A DNA stretch of 34,401 nucleotides from CBDUMN01 sp965368335 (GCA_965368335.1 CBDUMN010000034.1:1-34401); one strand, 5' to 3'. Numbered from the stretch's first letter, positions 15,560 to 23,903 are shown. Translations and numbers: made by a program. Notes: generated by a model from the letters alone, not told the origin.

Positions 15560-15856
15560 ATGGCTGAAGAAGTCGAACTCGATCTACCGAATTTTGCAAA
15601 CATGGAAAAAAACCCGGAAGCGATTTATGACATTCCGGTACGTGTTTCGACCGTGCTTGGAAAATCGCCGATCCAAGTGCGCAATCTGCTTCGGCTTGGC
15701 AGCAACGCCGTTGTCGAACTGGACCATAAAGTTGGTGAACCAGTTGAAATTTATGTCAACGACCAACTCGTCGCTCGTGGCGAATTAACTCTCCTAGACG
15801 ACCGCTTAGGCGTTAATCTGACGGAAATCATTAAAACAGATTTACGGAAGGATTAA
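15560..15856 (+). CDS. fliN: Flagellar motor switch protein FliN
   Basis: A 98-residue protein of the FliN/SpoA family, which forms the lower C-ring that binds CheY-P and sets rotation direction. The SpoA domain is recognisable from YDIPVRVSTVLGKSPIQV through LRLGSNAVVELDHKVGEPVE and IYVNDQLVARGELTLLDDRL to GVNLTEII. The N-terminus is very short. The start ATG is six bases after AGGAGG. No other flagellar structural gene is in the window, so fliN is separated from the main cluster here. A small acidic-protein gene follows after 6 bases. Confidence 0.9.
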   Translation: MAEEVELDLPNFANMEKNPEAIYDIPVRVSTVLGKSPIQVRNLLRLGSNAVVELDHKVGEPVEIYVNDQLVARGELTLLDDRLGVNLTEIIKTDLRKD

Positions 15857-15862
15857 GCGGCG

Positions 15863-16066
15863 ATGCCTCCCGATCCTGAAACATATAAGGCGGCCGCCCG
15901 CTTGATTGATCAATTCGGCCCAGGGGCCCACGACCATGCGGCTCAATGGCTTGCCGAATCGATGTTGGATGGAGATCAGGGGGCATACCGTTTTTGGCGA
16001 CAAGTCATGGAAACGGTCGACGACCTACTCGAAGATGCGCCGTCCGAAACCGACCTTCTGAACTGA
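15863..16066 (+). CDS. Small acidic protein co-transcribed with fliN
   Basis: A 67-residue soluble protein that begins MPPDPETYKAAARLIDQFGP. It contains AAQWLAESMLDGDQGAYRFW and ends with an acidic helix. It resembles short alphaproteobacterial proteins with an A-x-x-L-I-x-x-x-G-x-x-A pattern (I think of the DUF6961 group, but am not certain). It starts 6 bases after the fliN stop, so the two are in one operon, though this need not mean a flagellar role. No catalytic or membrane motif is visible. Confidence 0.7.
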   Translation: MPPDPETYKAAARLIDQFGPGAHDHAAQWLAESMLDGDQGAYRFWRQVMETVDDLLEDAPSETDLLN

Positions 16067-16120
16067 TCCCTCCCCTATTTCAAGGATGCTTCCCTGCTTC
16101 CGAGGGGGTATCTTTTTTTA
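16062..16120 (+). terminator. Probable intrinsic terminator after the fliN operon
   Basis: GATCCCTC (16065-16072) can pair imperfectly with GAGGGGGTATC (16102-16112), and a run of seven T residues follows at 16113-16119. The stem is interrupted and the loop long, so this is less certain than the others. Confidence 0.45.
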
Positions 16121-16169
16121 CTCACAGAATCAGCCAAAGCCTAATTTGAGATCAGAGCCCAGGTGAAAT

Positions 16170-16556
16170 ATGAAAAACAGGTTGGGTGCCGTCAAAGTCG
16201 CACAAGAATTCAGCGACGCCTTTAATCGTCATGCGTTGCAAACCGTCAAAACCATGCTTGACGAACAGGTGGTCTATTCGCAGCAAAACGTTGAAGGCTC
16301 CTTGATTGGAAAAGACGCGGTGGTCAACAAACTAAAAGTCCGCTTTCAAGCTGCCGCAACGGCAGGAGAAACAGCCAAGACGGCCATCGTCGACCTAAGC
16401 GATATCAAGGCGCATCCCTGCGTCGTCATCCATCGGGGAGAGATTCCGACAAGCCTCATTCTATTCGACATCAAGATCAATAATATCATCCGCTCGATTA
16501 CCGTACTGACCAATCCCGATGCCGTTGCCAAAGCGCGGATAACGAAAGGTCGATAA
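16170..16556 (+). CDS. NTF2/SnoaL-like protein
   Basis: A 128-residue soluble protein with the cone-shaped NTF2/SnoaL pattern. An N-terminal helix AVKVAQEFSDAFNRHALQTV is followed by MLDEQVVYSQQNVEGSLIGK and a helix, and then by beta strands ending FDIKINNIIRSITVLTNPDA. Members of this superfamily range from enzymes to binding proteins, and no conserved active-site Asp/His pair stands out. It is a single gene with its own upstream region. The function is unknown. Confidence 0.65.
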   Translation: MKNRLGAVKVAQEFSDAFNRHALQTVKTMLDEQVVYSQQNVEGSLIGKDAVVNKLKVRFQAAATAGETAKTAIVDLSDIKAHPCVVIHRGEIPTSLILFDIKINNIIRSITVLTNPDAVAKARITKGR

Positions 16557-16676
16557 GGTCTTGTTCAATTTGTTTTTTCATGTTTCCTTCGATCTAAGAT
16601 TCATTTCCAGTGATGACATTTATTTTAAATTTGCGGGAGATAACCCTCTCGCCAAACTTCACACAGGGATTTTTTC

Positions 16677-17855
16677 ATGACTTCGAGACTGAAACTTCAT
16701 CTAGCCGCTGCCGCCCTTGCAACAGCCCTGTCCGCACCGGCCTATGCAGATTCTTCAGCAAAACCCTGGAACGAGACTTTTGGCGAAGAAGGCAACGAAA
16801 GCACCGTCGCAGTCGTTCCCATGAAAAACGGCGGCGTTGCTGTCGCAGCAACGACAGATTCGACCGGGAACGGTGGGACCGACGCCTGGATTTTCACTTT
16901 GGACGCCAACGGCGGCATGATCTGGGAAGAAACCATCGGCGGTAAAAAAGACGATGTCCCCAACGCTCTCATTCAGATGCCTGATGGCGGCTTCGCCATG
17001 GCGGGCACAACAGAATCCATGGGCAAAGGCGGAGCCGACGCCTGGGTGGTTCGTCTCGATGCGAAGGGCAACGTGCTGTGGCAAAAAACATTGGGAAAAG
17101 AGGGGGATGACCAAGCCATTTCGCTTGTCGCCGCCCCCGATGGAGGCCTGACTGTCGCAGGCATGACCGACCCTAAAGGAGAGGAAACCTCAGCCCCCTG
17201 GATTACCCGTCTCGCCGCAGATGGCACCTATATTGCCCTTATCGCCTTAAAGCGGCCACAACCGGTCGAAGTAACCGGTCTGACTCGCGTACCTGATGGG
17301 CTTGTTCTTTCCGGATGGAAAAAAAGCGATGGGAAAATCAACGACGCAGCCTGGGCCTTTAAAATCGACCCGAAAGGCAAAACCATCTGGGAAAGCACCC
17401 TGGCTCAGCCAGGAACTCAGGAAAGAGTATATGCCGCCGCAGTTGGCAAAGACGGCAACATTATTTTAGGCGGGCAAACCAAGGCCGATACAAAGGACGT
17501 CGGCACTCTGCTCATTAAACTCGACAATAAAACCGGCGAACCGATTTGGTCGCAGCGGAATTTCGTCACTGGACGGTTAGCGGATATCGCATCCCTCGCC
17601 GTTTACCCGACAGGCACGATCCTCGCTACGGGGCGAGCCGCCCAGACCAAAGAGGGTAATAACAACTTGTGGATTGGCGGCTTTTCAAAAGAGGGGCTTC
17701 CCTTCTGGGAGGCTCTCTATGGCGAAGAAGAACATGACGAAGGCACCTCGCTTGCCATCGCTGCCGACCAACAACTCATCGTTGGCGGATGGAGCAATTC
17801 CTTTGGACAAGGCGGAAGCGACGCCTGGGTGCTAAAGCTCCCTCCGAAAAAATAG
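16677..17855 (+). CDS. Exported beta-propeller-like repeat protein
   Basis: A 392-residue protein with a clear signal peptide (LKLHLAAAALATALSAPAYA, cleavage before DSS). The mature part is built of repeats of roughly 45-55 residues, each with a GGxDAW block, then a strand and LDxxGxxxW. Clear examples are GGTDAWIFTLDANGGMIWEE, GGADAWVVRLDAKGNVLWQK and, at the C-terminus, GGSDAWVLKLPPKK. This pattern suggests a beta-propeller of about seven or eight blades in the periplasm or secreted, possibly closed by the last blade pairing with the N-terminus. No catalytic residue is evident; binding or scaffold roles are typical. It is monocistronic, with a probable terminator at 17871. Confidence 0.82.
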   Translation: MTSRLKLHLAAAALATALSAPAYADSSAKPWNETFGEEGNESTVAVVPMKNGGVAVAATTDSTGNGGTDAWIFTLDANGGMIWEETIGGKKDDVPNALIQMPDGGFAMAGTTESMGKGGADAWVVRLDAKGNVLWQKTLGKEGDDQAISLVAAPDGGLTVAGMTDPKGEETSAPWITRLAADGTYIALIALKRPQPVEVTGLTRVPDGLVLSGWKKSDGKINDAAWAFKIDPKGKTIWESTLAQPGTQERVYAAAVGKDGNIILGGQTKADTKDVGTLLIKLDNKTGEPIWSQRNFVTGRLADIASLAVYPTGTILATGRAAQTKEGNNNLWIGGFSKEGLPFWEALYGEEEHDEGTSLAIAADQQLIVGGWSNSFGQGGSDAWVLKLPPKK

Positions 17856-17870
17856 AACCACGAAAATACA

Positions 17871-17910
17871 AAGGGCGAATTGGGGAATCCAGCTCGCCTT
17901 CCTTTCTTTT
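17871..17910 (+). terminator. Probable terminator of the beta-propeller gene
   Basis: AAGGGCGA (17871-17878) pairs with TCGCCTT (17894-17900) with one bulge. A pyrimidine-rich run with several T residues follows to 17910. Confidence 0.5.
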
Positions 17911-17931
17911 ACAAAACAGGAACGTACACCC

Positions 17932-18213
17932 GTGTTTGAGGTCAACGAATACTTTGACGGCAATGTAAAATCCATTGCCTTCCAAACCGCCACCCTGCCC
18001 GCCACCGTTGGCGTTATGGCCCCTGGAAATTACGAATTTGACACCCGTCAGAAAGAAACCATGACCGTCGTTAGCGGAGCCCTGACGGTAAAGTTACCGG
18101 ACAGCTCCGAATGGCAAACCTTTGAGCCGGGCCAACCGTTCATCATTGAAGCCAATCAAACCTTCCAACTAAAAGTCAGCGTAGATACTGCTTATTTCTG
18201 TACCTACGAATAA
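17932..18213 (+). CDS. ppnP: Pyrimidine/purine nucleoside phosphorylase (PpnP/YaiE, DUF1255)
   Basis: A 93-residue single-domain cupin. Family members phosphorolyse several nucleosides to free base and ribose 1-phosphate in nucleotide salvage. The protein reads MFEVNEYFDGNVKSIAFQT, then GVMAPGNYEFDTRQKETMTV, VSGALTVKLPDSSEWQTFEP and FQLKVSVDTAYFCTYE, all typical of the family at the usual length. It starts with GTG at 17932, with AGGA a suitable distance upstream. It is convergent with the solute-binding protein gene, with only 16 bases between stops. Confidence 0.92.
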   Translation: MFEVNEYFDGNVKSIAFQTATLPATVGVMAPGNYEFDTRQKETMTVVSGALTVKLPDSSEWQTFEPGQPFIIEANQTFQLKVSVDTAYFCTYE

Positions 18214-18229
18214 ACCGACAAGCAAAACT

Positions 18230-18970
18230 CTACAGGTATTTCCGGAAAATTTCATCGTAACGCCCCGTCTCGCGTAAATGCCTCAGCCCTTCGTTGAAGT
18301 CGTCGCGAATTTGTTCCTTCCAGAAGGCGCTGTGGTATTTACTGGGCTCAAATATTTTGTGGAACACAAGCTTCTTGCCAGTCCGACGTTCTATCGGGAC
18401 CCTGCGGGCGAAATATTGGATTATCGCCTTGTCGCCAATCGCCACCTCAGCCCTTTCGGTAAACAGCATTTTCGCCTGAGAAAATTGGTCCCTAGCCTCC
18501 ATATAGCTGGCGGCTCGGTCCATTGCTGCAACGAACTCAGGACCGAGAAAATGTTTGGCGTTCTGGAATGCGATGATCGTCTTACCCGTCAAATCCGACA
18601 AGCTTGAAATTTCAAACTCTTGCGTATCCAGCGTTACGGCGAAATTCTGATACGAAATCGTTGAGTCGGAAACAAAACCCTTAAGACCGTCAAAGGGACG
18701 GACTGAAAAAACGCCATCAACCATACCACGCTGATATTCATGAAGTATGCGCCGTTGCGGCATGAATTTTGGAATCATGCGGTGCCCTTTATAAGCAAGC
18801 GCCTCACGCACAATATCGTACTCAATTCCCGCCTTTTGCTTTTCAATGACATAAGGCGGCTTGGTCAAAGAAACGGCGACAACAACATCGTCAGCTTTAA
18901 GGGCCGTCCCTCCCAGCCCCGAAAACACTACCAAGCACAAGCATGTAATTAGTAGGCGTTTCACAACCAT
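18230..18970 (-). CDS. Periplasmic solute-binding protein, SBP_bac_3-like
   Basis: A 246-residue exported protein with a signal peptide (VVKRLLITCLCLVVFSGLGG, cleavage near ALKA-DD). The mature protein shows the two-lobed pattern of polar amino acid-type binding proteins: VAVSLTKPPYVIEKQKAGIE, YDIVREALAYKGHRMIPKFM, LSDLTGKTIIAFQN and a C-terminal GLRHLRETGRYDEIFRKYL. No permease or ATPase gene is nearby, so it is an orphan binding protein. It could serve a distant transporter or act as a sensory accessory. I chose the ATG at 18970, which has TGGA upstream; a TTG at 18982 would be poor. Confidence 0.83.
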   Translation of the reverse strand: MVVKRLLITCLCLVVFSGLGGTALKADDVVVAVSLTKPPYVIEKQKAGIEYDIVREALAYKGHRMIPKFMPQRRILHEYQRGMVDGVFSVRPFDGLKGFVSDSTISYQNFAVTLDTQEFEISSLSDLTGKTIIAFQNAKHFLGPEFVAAMDRAASYMEARDQFSQAKMLFTERAEVAIGDKAIIQYFARRVPIERRTGKKLVFHKIFEPSKYHSAFWKEQIRDDFNEGLRHLRETGRYDEIFRKYL

Positions 18971-19131
18971 CAATTTTTCCAATTAGCCGACAACTCTCAG
19001 GCGTAGCCAATTTACAGGAGGTTTCTCAAATCCTCAAACAGCCATACAGCATTGATCATTCGTCAACACTTAGGCGCAACCTCTTCCGCTTTGGAAGAGT
19101 TTAAATTCACCAATTTTTCTTTGAGAAGTGA

Positions 19132-19206
19132 TGGTGCCGCCGGAGTGAATTGAACACTCGACCTCACCCTTACCAAGGGTGCGCTCTACCCCTGAGCTAC
19201 GGCGGC
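19132..19206 (-). tRNA. tRNA-Thr (GGT anticodon)
   Basis: The minus strand folds as a complete tRNA of 75 bases. The acceptor stem is GCCGCCG (5' end at 19206) with CGGCGGC, followed by discriminator A and an encoded CCA (19132-19134). The anticodon arm is CACCC, loop TTGGTAA, GGGTG, giving anticodon GGT for threonine ACC/ACT codons. The T-arm carries GTTCAAT. A 7-base hairpin, CTCTTCC/GGAAGAG, lies downstream at 19081-19099 but has no T-run on this strand. Confidence 0.97.
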
Positions 19207-19369
19207 CCCGTCTGGAGAGGGCCGCAAACTGCCACAGGCCTTATACGAACGCAAGATAGAAAATTGCTTTTTTTACTTTGCACCGAAATGTCCGGTTGTC
19301 AGGCTGCTTGACCTGTTCTCCCGGCTCTGCCAGCTTGCCGCAGAAACAAACGATATCGGATGGAATTTC
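19207..19369. other. Upstream region of tRNA-Thr and of the small murA-leading gene
   Basis: A divergent control region. On the minus strand TATAAG (about 19239-19244) sits a plausible distance before the tRNA, though the -35 is unclear. No gene is apparent. Confidence 0.35.
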
Positions 19370-19534
19370 ATGTCGGCGAAAGACAAACCTGTTTTGACCG
19401 ATAAAGCCCAGGCGCGGGCGAAGGAAAAGGAAGAGCGACTGGCCAAAGCCCTCAGGGAAAACCTGAGAAAACGGAAAGCCGCCACACAGGCGCGCCAGGA
19501 TCAAACTCCCGGTCAGAAGAAAAATCACCCATAA
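19370..19534 (+). CDS. Small highly charged helical protein upstream of murA
   Basis: A 54-residue protein that starts MSAKDKPVLTDKAQARAKEK. It continues with ERLAKALRENLRKRKAATQA and ends in a basic tail. The core A-x-A-L-R-E-N-L-R-K-R-K matches a short conserved family that often precedes murA in Alphaproteobacteria, annotated only as hypothetical. It is strongly basic and probably one long helix, so nucleic-acid or ribosome contact is possible but unproven. It lies 86 bases before murA on the same strand and is likely co-transcribed. Confidence 0.7.
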   Translation: MSAKDKPVLTDKAQARAKEKEERLAKALRENLRKRKAATQARQDQTPGQKKNHP

Positions 19535-19620
19535 AGCAGCCACAAAGCCTAAGAAGTCTTGAGCCCTTATGTCGCTTGGGCTAAAAGCCAGCCACGGTCG
19601 GTTAGGAAAGAAACGAGTTT

Positions 19621-20910
19621 ATGGACAAGATCATCATTCGTGGCGGCGCACCGCTTAAAGGAGAAATTCCGATCAGCGGCGCAAAGAACGCGGCCCTGCC
19701 GCTCATGGCCGCCTGCCTACTGACCGACCAGCCCCTGACCCTGTCCAACCTGCCCCATCTTGCCGATATCAGCACGATGGCCCACCTGCTGGCCGATTTG
19801 GGCGTTTCCATCAGCATGAACGGCGATGCGCCCAACGGCGGACATCACGGACGGGTCTTTACCCTCGATGCCTCCACAGTCTCAAGCACCTTGGCCGATT
19901 ATGAGTTGGTCCGCACCATGCGCGCTTCGGTTTTGGTGCTCGGCCCATTAGTCGCCCGGTTTGGCGAAGCCAAGGTCTCTCTGCCCGGCGGCTGCGCCAT
20001 CGGCACCCGCCCTGTGGATATCCACTTGAAGGGTCTGGAAGCGCTCGGTGCCGAGATCGTACTTGAAGAAGGCTATGTTCAGGCCAAAGCTCCAAACGGC
20101 TTAAAAGGGAACCGCTTTATCTTCCCCATCGTTTCGGTGGGCGCGACGGAAAACCTGCTCATGGCGGCGACCCTGGCCGAAGGTGAAACCGTGCTTTCCA
20201 ACGCCGCCCGCGAACCCGAGGTGACGGACCTAGCCAACTGCCTGAACGCCATGGGTGCGAAGATCGGCGGCATCGGCAGCGACACCCTGACCATCAAGGG
20301 CGTTAAATCCTTAAAGCCCGCCGACTACATGGTCCTGCCCGACCGCATCGAAACCGGCACCTACGCCACGGCGGCAGCCATTACCGGCGGCGATTTGACC
20401 CTTACCGGCGCGCGCCTCGACCTGATCGAGTCGGTTGCCGAAATCCTCATAGCTGCAGGAGCAGAAATCCAGGAGACGGAAAAAGGTCTTCGGGTTTCAC
20501 GGACGAAAAACGGCCTCAAAGGGGTCGATGTGATCACCGAACCCTATCCAGGCTTCCCCACCGACATGCAGGCTCAACTGATGGCCCTGATGGCAGTGGC
20601 CGAGGGCGCATCTCTGATTACCGAAACCATTTTTGAGAACCGCTTCATGCATGTGCCCGAACTGATGCGCATGGGAGCCAATATCAACGTCCACCACCAG
20701 GCCTCGGCCATCGTGCGGGGCGTCAAGAAGCTATCGGGCGCGCCCGTCATGGCGACCGATCTGCGGGCATCCGTCTCACTCGTCCTGGCCGGTTTGGCCG
20801 CCGAAGGCGAGACGGTCATCAGTCGCGTCTACCATCTGGACCGCGGCTATGAGCACCTGGAAGCCAAACTGAGCGCCTGTGGAGCCCATATCGAGCGGGT
20901 TAAGGAATAA
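19621..20910 (+). CDS. murA: UDP-N-acetylglucosamine 1-carboxyvinyltransferase
   Basis: MurA catalyses the first committed step of peptidoglycan synthesis, transferring enolpyruvate from PEP to UDP-GlcNAc. The 429-residue length is standard. The N-terminus MDKIIIRGGAPLKGEIPISG and the following AKNAALPLMAA include the catalytic Lys/Asn pair. The loop LPGGCAIGTRPVDIHLKGLE carries the PEP-binding cysteine (Cys125), so the enzyme should be of the fosfomycin-sensitive type. The C-terminal domain includes TDMQAQLMALM, FENRFMHVPEL and DLRASVSLVLAGLAA. It opens the conserved murA-hisG-hisD run. Confidence 0.97.
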   Translation: MDKIIIRGGAPLKGEIPISGAKNAALPLMAACLLTDQPLTLSNLPHLADISTMAHLLADLGVSISMNGDAPNGGHHGRVFTLDASTVSSTLADYELVRTMRASVLVLGPLVARFGEAKVSLPGGCAIGTRPVDIHLKGLEALGAEIVLEEGYVQAKAPNGLKGNRFIFPIVSVGATENLLMAATLAEGETVLSNAAREPEVTDLANCLNAMGAKIGGIGSDTLTIKGVKSLKPADYMVLPDRIETGTYATAAAITGGDLTLTGARLDLIESVAEILIAAGAEIQETEKGLRVSRTKNGLKGVDVITEPYPGFPTDMQAQLMALMAVAEGASLITETIFENRFMHVPELMRMGANINVHHQASAIVRGVKKLSGAPVMATDLRASVSLVLAGLAAEGETVISRVYHLDRGYEHLEAKLSACGAHIERVKE

Positions 20911-21019
20911 GGCTTCGGCTCCTTTTCCCTAACATTCCGCCACTCCCTGCCGCCCGATTAAGCATTTACGCACACCCCAAAAAAGGCTACTAAATCCGCC
21001 GATTGGAGGATTTTACGAC

Positions 21020-21688
21020 GTGTCCGAAAAAAGCAAACTGGTTCTCGCCCTTCCGAAGGGCCGCATTTTGGAAGAAGTCATGCCCATCGTCCGCGCCGCC
21101 GGGATCGAACCGGAAGCCGCGTTCGACGATCCAAAGTCGCGCGCGCTGCGCTTTTCCACCAATCACCCCGAGCTCGATATCATCCGGGTCCGCAGCTTCG
21201 ATGTGGCGACCTTCATCGCCTTCGGCGCAGCCCATATCGGAGTCGCCGGAAACGACGTGCTGCTGGAATTCGACTCGACCGAAATCTACGCGCCGCTGGA
21301 CCTGGGGATCGGCTATTGCCGTATTTCCGTCGCCGAACCCAAGGAAGCATCGGAAAACGACGATCCGACCCGCTGGAGCCATGTGCGGATCGCCACCAAG
21401 TATCCCAACATCACCCAGCGCTATTTTGCCGAGCGCGGCGTTCAGGCCGAATGCATCAAGCTCAATGGGGCCATGGAGTTGGCGCCACGCATGGGTCTCT
21501 GCCAGCGCATCGTCGATCTGGTGTCCTCCGGCGCAACGCTGAAAGCCAATGGCTTGGTCGAGATGGAAACCATCTGCGAGATCACCTCGCGGCTGGCGGT
21601 CAACCGCACGGCGCTCAAGACGCGCTCGGACGAAATGACCAACTGGATCGAAAAATTCCGGGAGACCCTCGATGCCAAAGCGGCTTAA
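21020..21688 (+). CDS. hisG: ATP phosphoribosyltransferase, short form
   Basis: HisG condenses ATP and PRPP in the first step of histidine synthesis. At 222 residues this is the short form (HisGs), which lacks the regulatory C-terminal domain and needs HisZ as partner; no hisZ is in the window. Motifs are LVLALPKGRILEEVMPIVRA, IGVAGNDVLLEFDS, RIATKYPNITQRYFAERGV and the PRPP-binding loop EICEITSRLA region. It starts with GTG at 21020, with GGAGG about 11 bases upstream. It overlaps the hisD start by 17 bases. Confidence 0.94.
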   Translation: MSEKSKLVLALPKGRILEEVMPIVRAAGIEPEAAFDDPKSRALRFSTNHPELDIIRVRSFDVATFIAFGAAHIGVAGNDVLLEFDSTEIYAPLDLGIGYCRISVAEPKEASENDDPTRWSHVRIATKYPNITQRYFAERGVQAECIKLNGAMELAPRMGLCQRIVDLVSSGATLKANGLVEMETICEITSRLAVNRTALKTRSDEMTNWIEKFRETLDAKAA

Positions 21689-22964
21689 CGGTTCGGATGC
21701 CGGGTTCGAAGCGGCTTTCGTCGCTCTGCTCGACGACAAACGGGAAACCTCCGTCGACGTCAACGACGCCGTCGAGGCGATCCTTGCCGATGTGAAGAAA
21801 CGCGGTGACGATGCCGTCGTCGAGCTGACCAACAAGTTCGACCGGGTCAATCTAACGGCCAACGACCTGCATATCGATCAGGCTGAAATCGCCACGGCCA
21901 AAGAACACCTGGAGCCGGAAGTCGTCTCTGCCCTCGAAACGGCGGCAGCGCGCATCAAAGCCTTTCACGAAAAGCAGAAGCCCGACGATCTGGACTATAC
22001 CGACGACGACGGGGTCCGCCTCGGCTATCGCTGGACGGCTGTGGGGGCGGCAGGCCTCTACGTTCCCGGCGGACTAGCCACCTACCCCTCCTCGGTTTTG
22101 ATGAACGCCATCCCGGCCAAAGTCGCGGGTGTCGAACGCCTTGTCATGGTGGTGCCGACGCCGGACGGCGAAATCAATCAGGCCGTCCTCTATGCCGCAC
22201 ACCTCGCCGGAATTGACGAGATTTATCGTATCGGCGGCGCACAGGCCGTCGGCGCTTTGGCTTACGGCACCAAGACCATCAAACCGGTCGATAAAATCGT
22301 CGGTCCGGGCAATGCCTATGTGGCGGCCGCTAAGCGCCAAGTCTACGGCACGGTGGGAATCGACATGATCGCCGGGCCCTCGGAAATTCTGGTGGTCGCC
22401 GACAAAGACAACGACCCGGCCTGGATCGCCGCCGATCTGCTGTCTCAGGCCGAACACGACACAGCCGCCCAGTCGATCCTGATTACCGATGACGCAGCCT
22501 TCGCCGACGCCGTTGAAAAGGCTGTTGAGGGACACCTGAAAACCCTGAAGCGCACCGAAATCGCGGGTGAAAGTTGGCGTGAACATGGCGCTATTATCAC
22601 GCTGAATTCGCTGAACGACGCGCCCCCTCTGGTCGATCGCATCGCACCGGAACACCTGGAGCTTGCCGTAGAAGACCCGGATGCCATGGCCGCCAAAATT
22701 CGCAACGCCGGGGCGATTTTCCTCGGCCGCTTCACGCCGGAAGCCATCGGCGACTATGTGGCCGGACCGAACCATGTGTTGCCCACGGCCCGCTCGGCCC
22801 GCTTCTCCTCCGGTCTCGGGGTGCTTGATTTCCTCAAGCGCTCGACCTTTATTGGTTGTTCGGCGGAAGCGCTCTCCAGCATCGGCCCGGCGGCAGTCAA
22901 TCTCGGCGAGGCGGAAGGACTGGGCGCACACGCCCTTTCGGTTTCCATACGGCTTAACAAATAG
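21672..22964 (+). CDS. hisD: Histidinol dehydrogenase
   Basis: HisD is a zinc enzyme that oxidises L-histidinol to L-histidine in two NAD-dependent steps. The 430-residue length is usual. Motifs are YVPGGLATYPSSVLMNAIPA near residue 121, RIGGAQAVGALAYGTKTI, KIVGPGNAYVAAAKRQVYG, MIAGPSEILVVAD, LLSQAEHDTAAQSILIT (zinc and base residues) and IAPEHLELAVEDP, with YVAGPNHVLPT. The gene overlaps the 3' end of hisG by 17 bases, so translation is probably coupled. It is followed by the UPF0262 gene after 14 bases. Confidence 0.97.
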   Translation: MPKRLNGSDAGFEAAFVALLDDKRETSVDVNDAVEAILADVKKRGDDAVVELTNKFDRVNLTANDLHIDQAEIATAKEHLEPEVVSALETAAARIKAFHEKQKPDDLDYTDDDGVRLGYRWTAVGAAGLYVPGGLATYPSSVLMNAIPAKVAGVERLVMVVPTPDGEINQAVLYAAHLAGIDEIYRIGGAQAVGALAYGTKTIKPVDKIVGPGNAYVAAAKRQVYGTVGIDMIAGPSEILVVADKDNDPAWIAADLLSQAEHDTAAQSILITDDAAFADAVEKAVEGHLKTLKRTEIAGESWREHGAIITLNSLNDAPPLVDRIAPEHLELAVEDPDAMAAKIRNAGAIFLGRFTPEAIGDYVAGPNHVLPTARSARFSSGLGVLDFLKRSTFIGCSAEALSSIGPAAVNLGEAEGLGAHALSVSIRLNK

Positions 22965-22978
22965 GAGCTCTCCCCCCC

Positions 22979-23452
22979 TTGAGCACCGAAAAGATCATCG
23001 ACGTTAAACTGGATGAAAAAAGCGTCGTCCGACGCAGCGCCGACGTCGAAAAAGAACGCGCTATCGCCATCTACGATCTGTTGCAGGAAAACTACTTCTG
23101 CCCGGACGGCGATGTTACCGGTCCCTACGTCCTGCATCTTTCCATCCGCGAGAACCGGCTTGTCTTCGACATTCACAACGAAAAAGACGGGCCATTGATG
23201 GAAACCACCCTTTCTGTCGGGCCATTCCGCTCTATCGTCAAAGACTATTTCACCGTCTGCGACAGCTATTACGAGGCCATTAAAACCTCAACACCGAGCC
23301 AAATTGAAGCCATTGATATGGGCCGCCGGGGCCTGCACAACGAAGGGGCCGACTTACTCCGCGACCGTTTGCAAGATAAAGGCATCGCCATCGATAACGA
23401 TACGGCGCGCCGCCTGTTCACCCTAGTCTGCGTTCTCCATATCCGGGCTTAG
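22979..23452 (+). CDS. UPF0262 family protein
   Basis: A 157-residue conserved protein of unknown function, largely confined to Alphaproteobacteria and typically placed right after hisD. Family motifs are IIDVKLDEKSVVRRSADVEK, RAIAIYDLLQENYF, LHLSIRENRLVFDI and IEAIDMGRRGLHNEGADLLR. The start is TTG at 22979, supported by AGGAG ten bases upstream and by alignment of the N-terminus to the family. It has no signal peptide or membrane helix, and no catalytic motif can be named. Confidence 0.92.
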   Translation: MSTEKIIDVKLDEKSVVRRSADVEKERAIAIYDLLQENYFCPDGDVTGPYVLHLSIRENRLVFDIHNEKDGPLMETTLSVGPFRSIVKDYFTVCDSYYEAIKTSTPSQIEAIDMGRRGLHNEGADLLRDRLQDKGIAIDNDTARRLFTLVCVLHIRA

Positions 23453-23459
23453 CGGACAG

Positions 23460-23903
23460 ATGAACGAGGAATTGCCAGGCGCCGTCCTCTTTTGTTGCAC
23501 CATGAACGCCATCCGCTCCCCCATGGGCGAAGCGATTCTCAAATTCCTTCACGGCAAACAAATTTATGTGGACTCGGTCGGCGTCCGGGCCGGGGCCCCC
23601 GATCCCTTCGTTACCGAAGTCATGGACGAAATCGGTCTTGATGTTAGTAACCATCAGTCGAAAACTTTCAGCGAGTTGGAAGACGACAGCTTTGACTTGA
23701 TTATCTCGCTTTCCCCGGAAGCCCAGCATTCCGCCGTTGAAATGACCCGCTACATGGCCTGCGATGTGGAGTTCTGGAACACCTTTGACCCCTCCCTTGT
23801 CGAGGGAAACCGGGAGATGCGGCTCGATGCCTACCGTCAGGTTCGCGACGAACTTATGAAAAAAATCAGAGAGCGTTTCCCCGGCACCGGGTTCCCGAAC
23901 TAG
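23460..23903 (+). CDS. Low molecular weight protein-tyrosine phosphatase family protein
   Basis: A 147-residue protein with the LMW-PTP fold. The phosphate-binding loop is CTMNAIRS (Cys13-X5-Arg19), which fits the C-X5-R-S motif. The general-acid Asp is probably the DP in FWNTFDPSLVEG. The middle, FDLIISLSPEAQHSAVEMTR, matches the family branch found next to UPF0262 in Alphaproteobacteria. It may dephosphorylate proteins or small arsenate-like substrates, but its in vivo role is unknown. It starts 8 bases after the UPF0262 gene, so it is likely in the same transcript. Confidence 0.87.
   Translation: MNEELPGAVLFCCTMNAIRSPMGEAILKFLHGKQIYVDSVGVRAGAPDPFVTEVMDEIGLDVSNHQSKTFSELEDDSFDLIISLSPEAQHSAVEMTRYMACDVEFWNTFDPSLVEGNREMRLDAYRQVRDELMKKIRERFPGTGFPN

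Noticed and set aside
19081..19099. Hairpin CTCTTCC/GGAAGAG as terminator of tRNA-Thr
   Set aside because: The stem is perfect, but on the tRNA strand no T-run follows, so I did not call it a terminator.
20990..22931. Long antisense frames over hisG and hisD
   Set aside because: The sense genes match known enzymes along their full length; the antisense frames show no recognisable domain.
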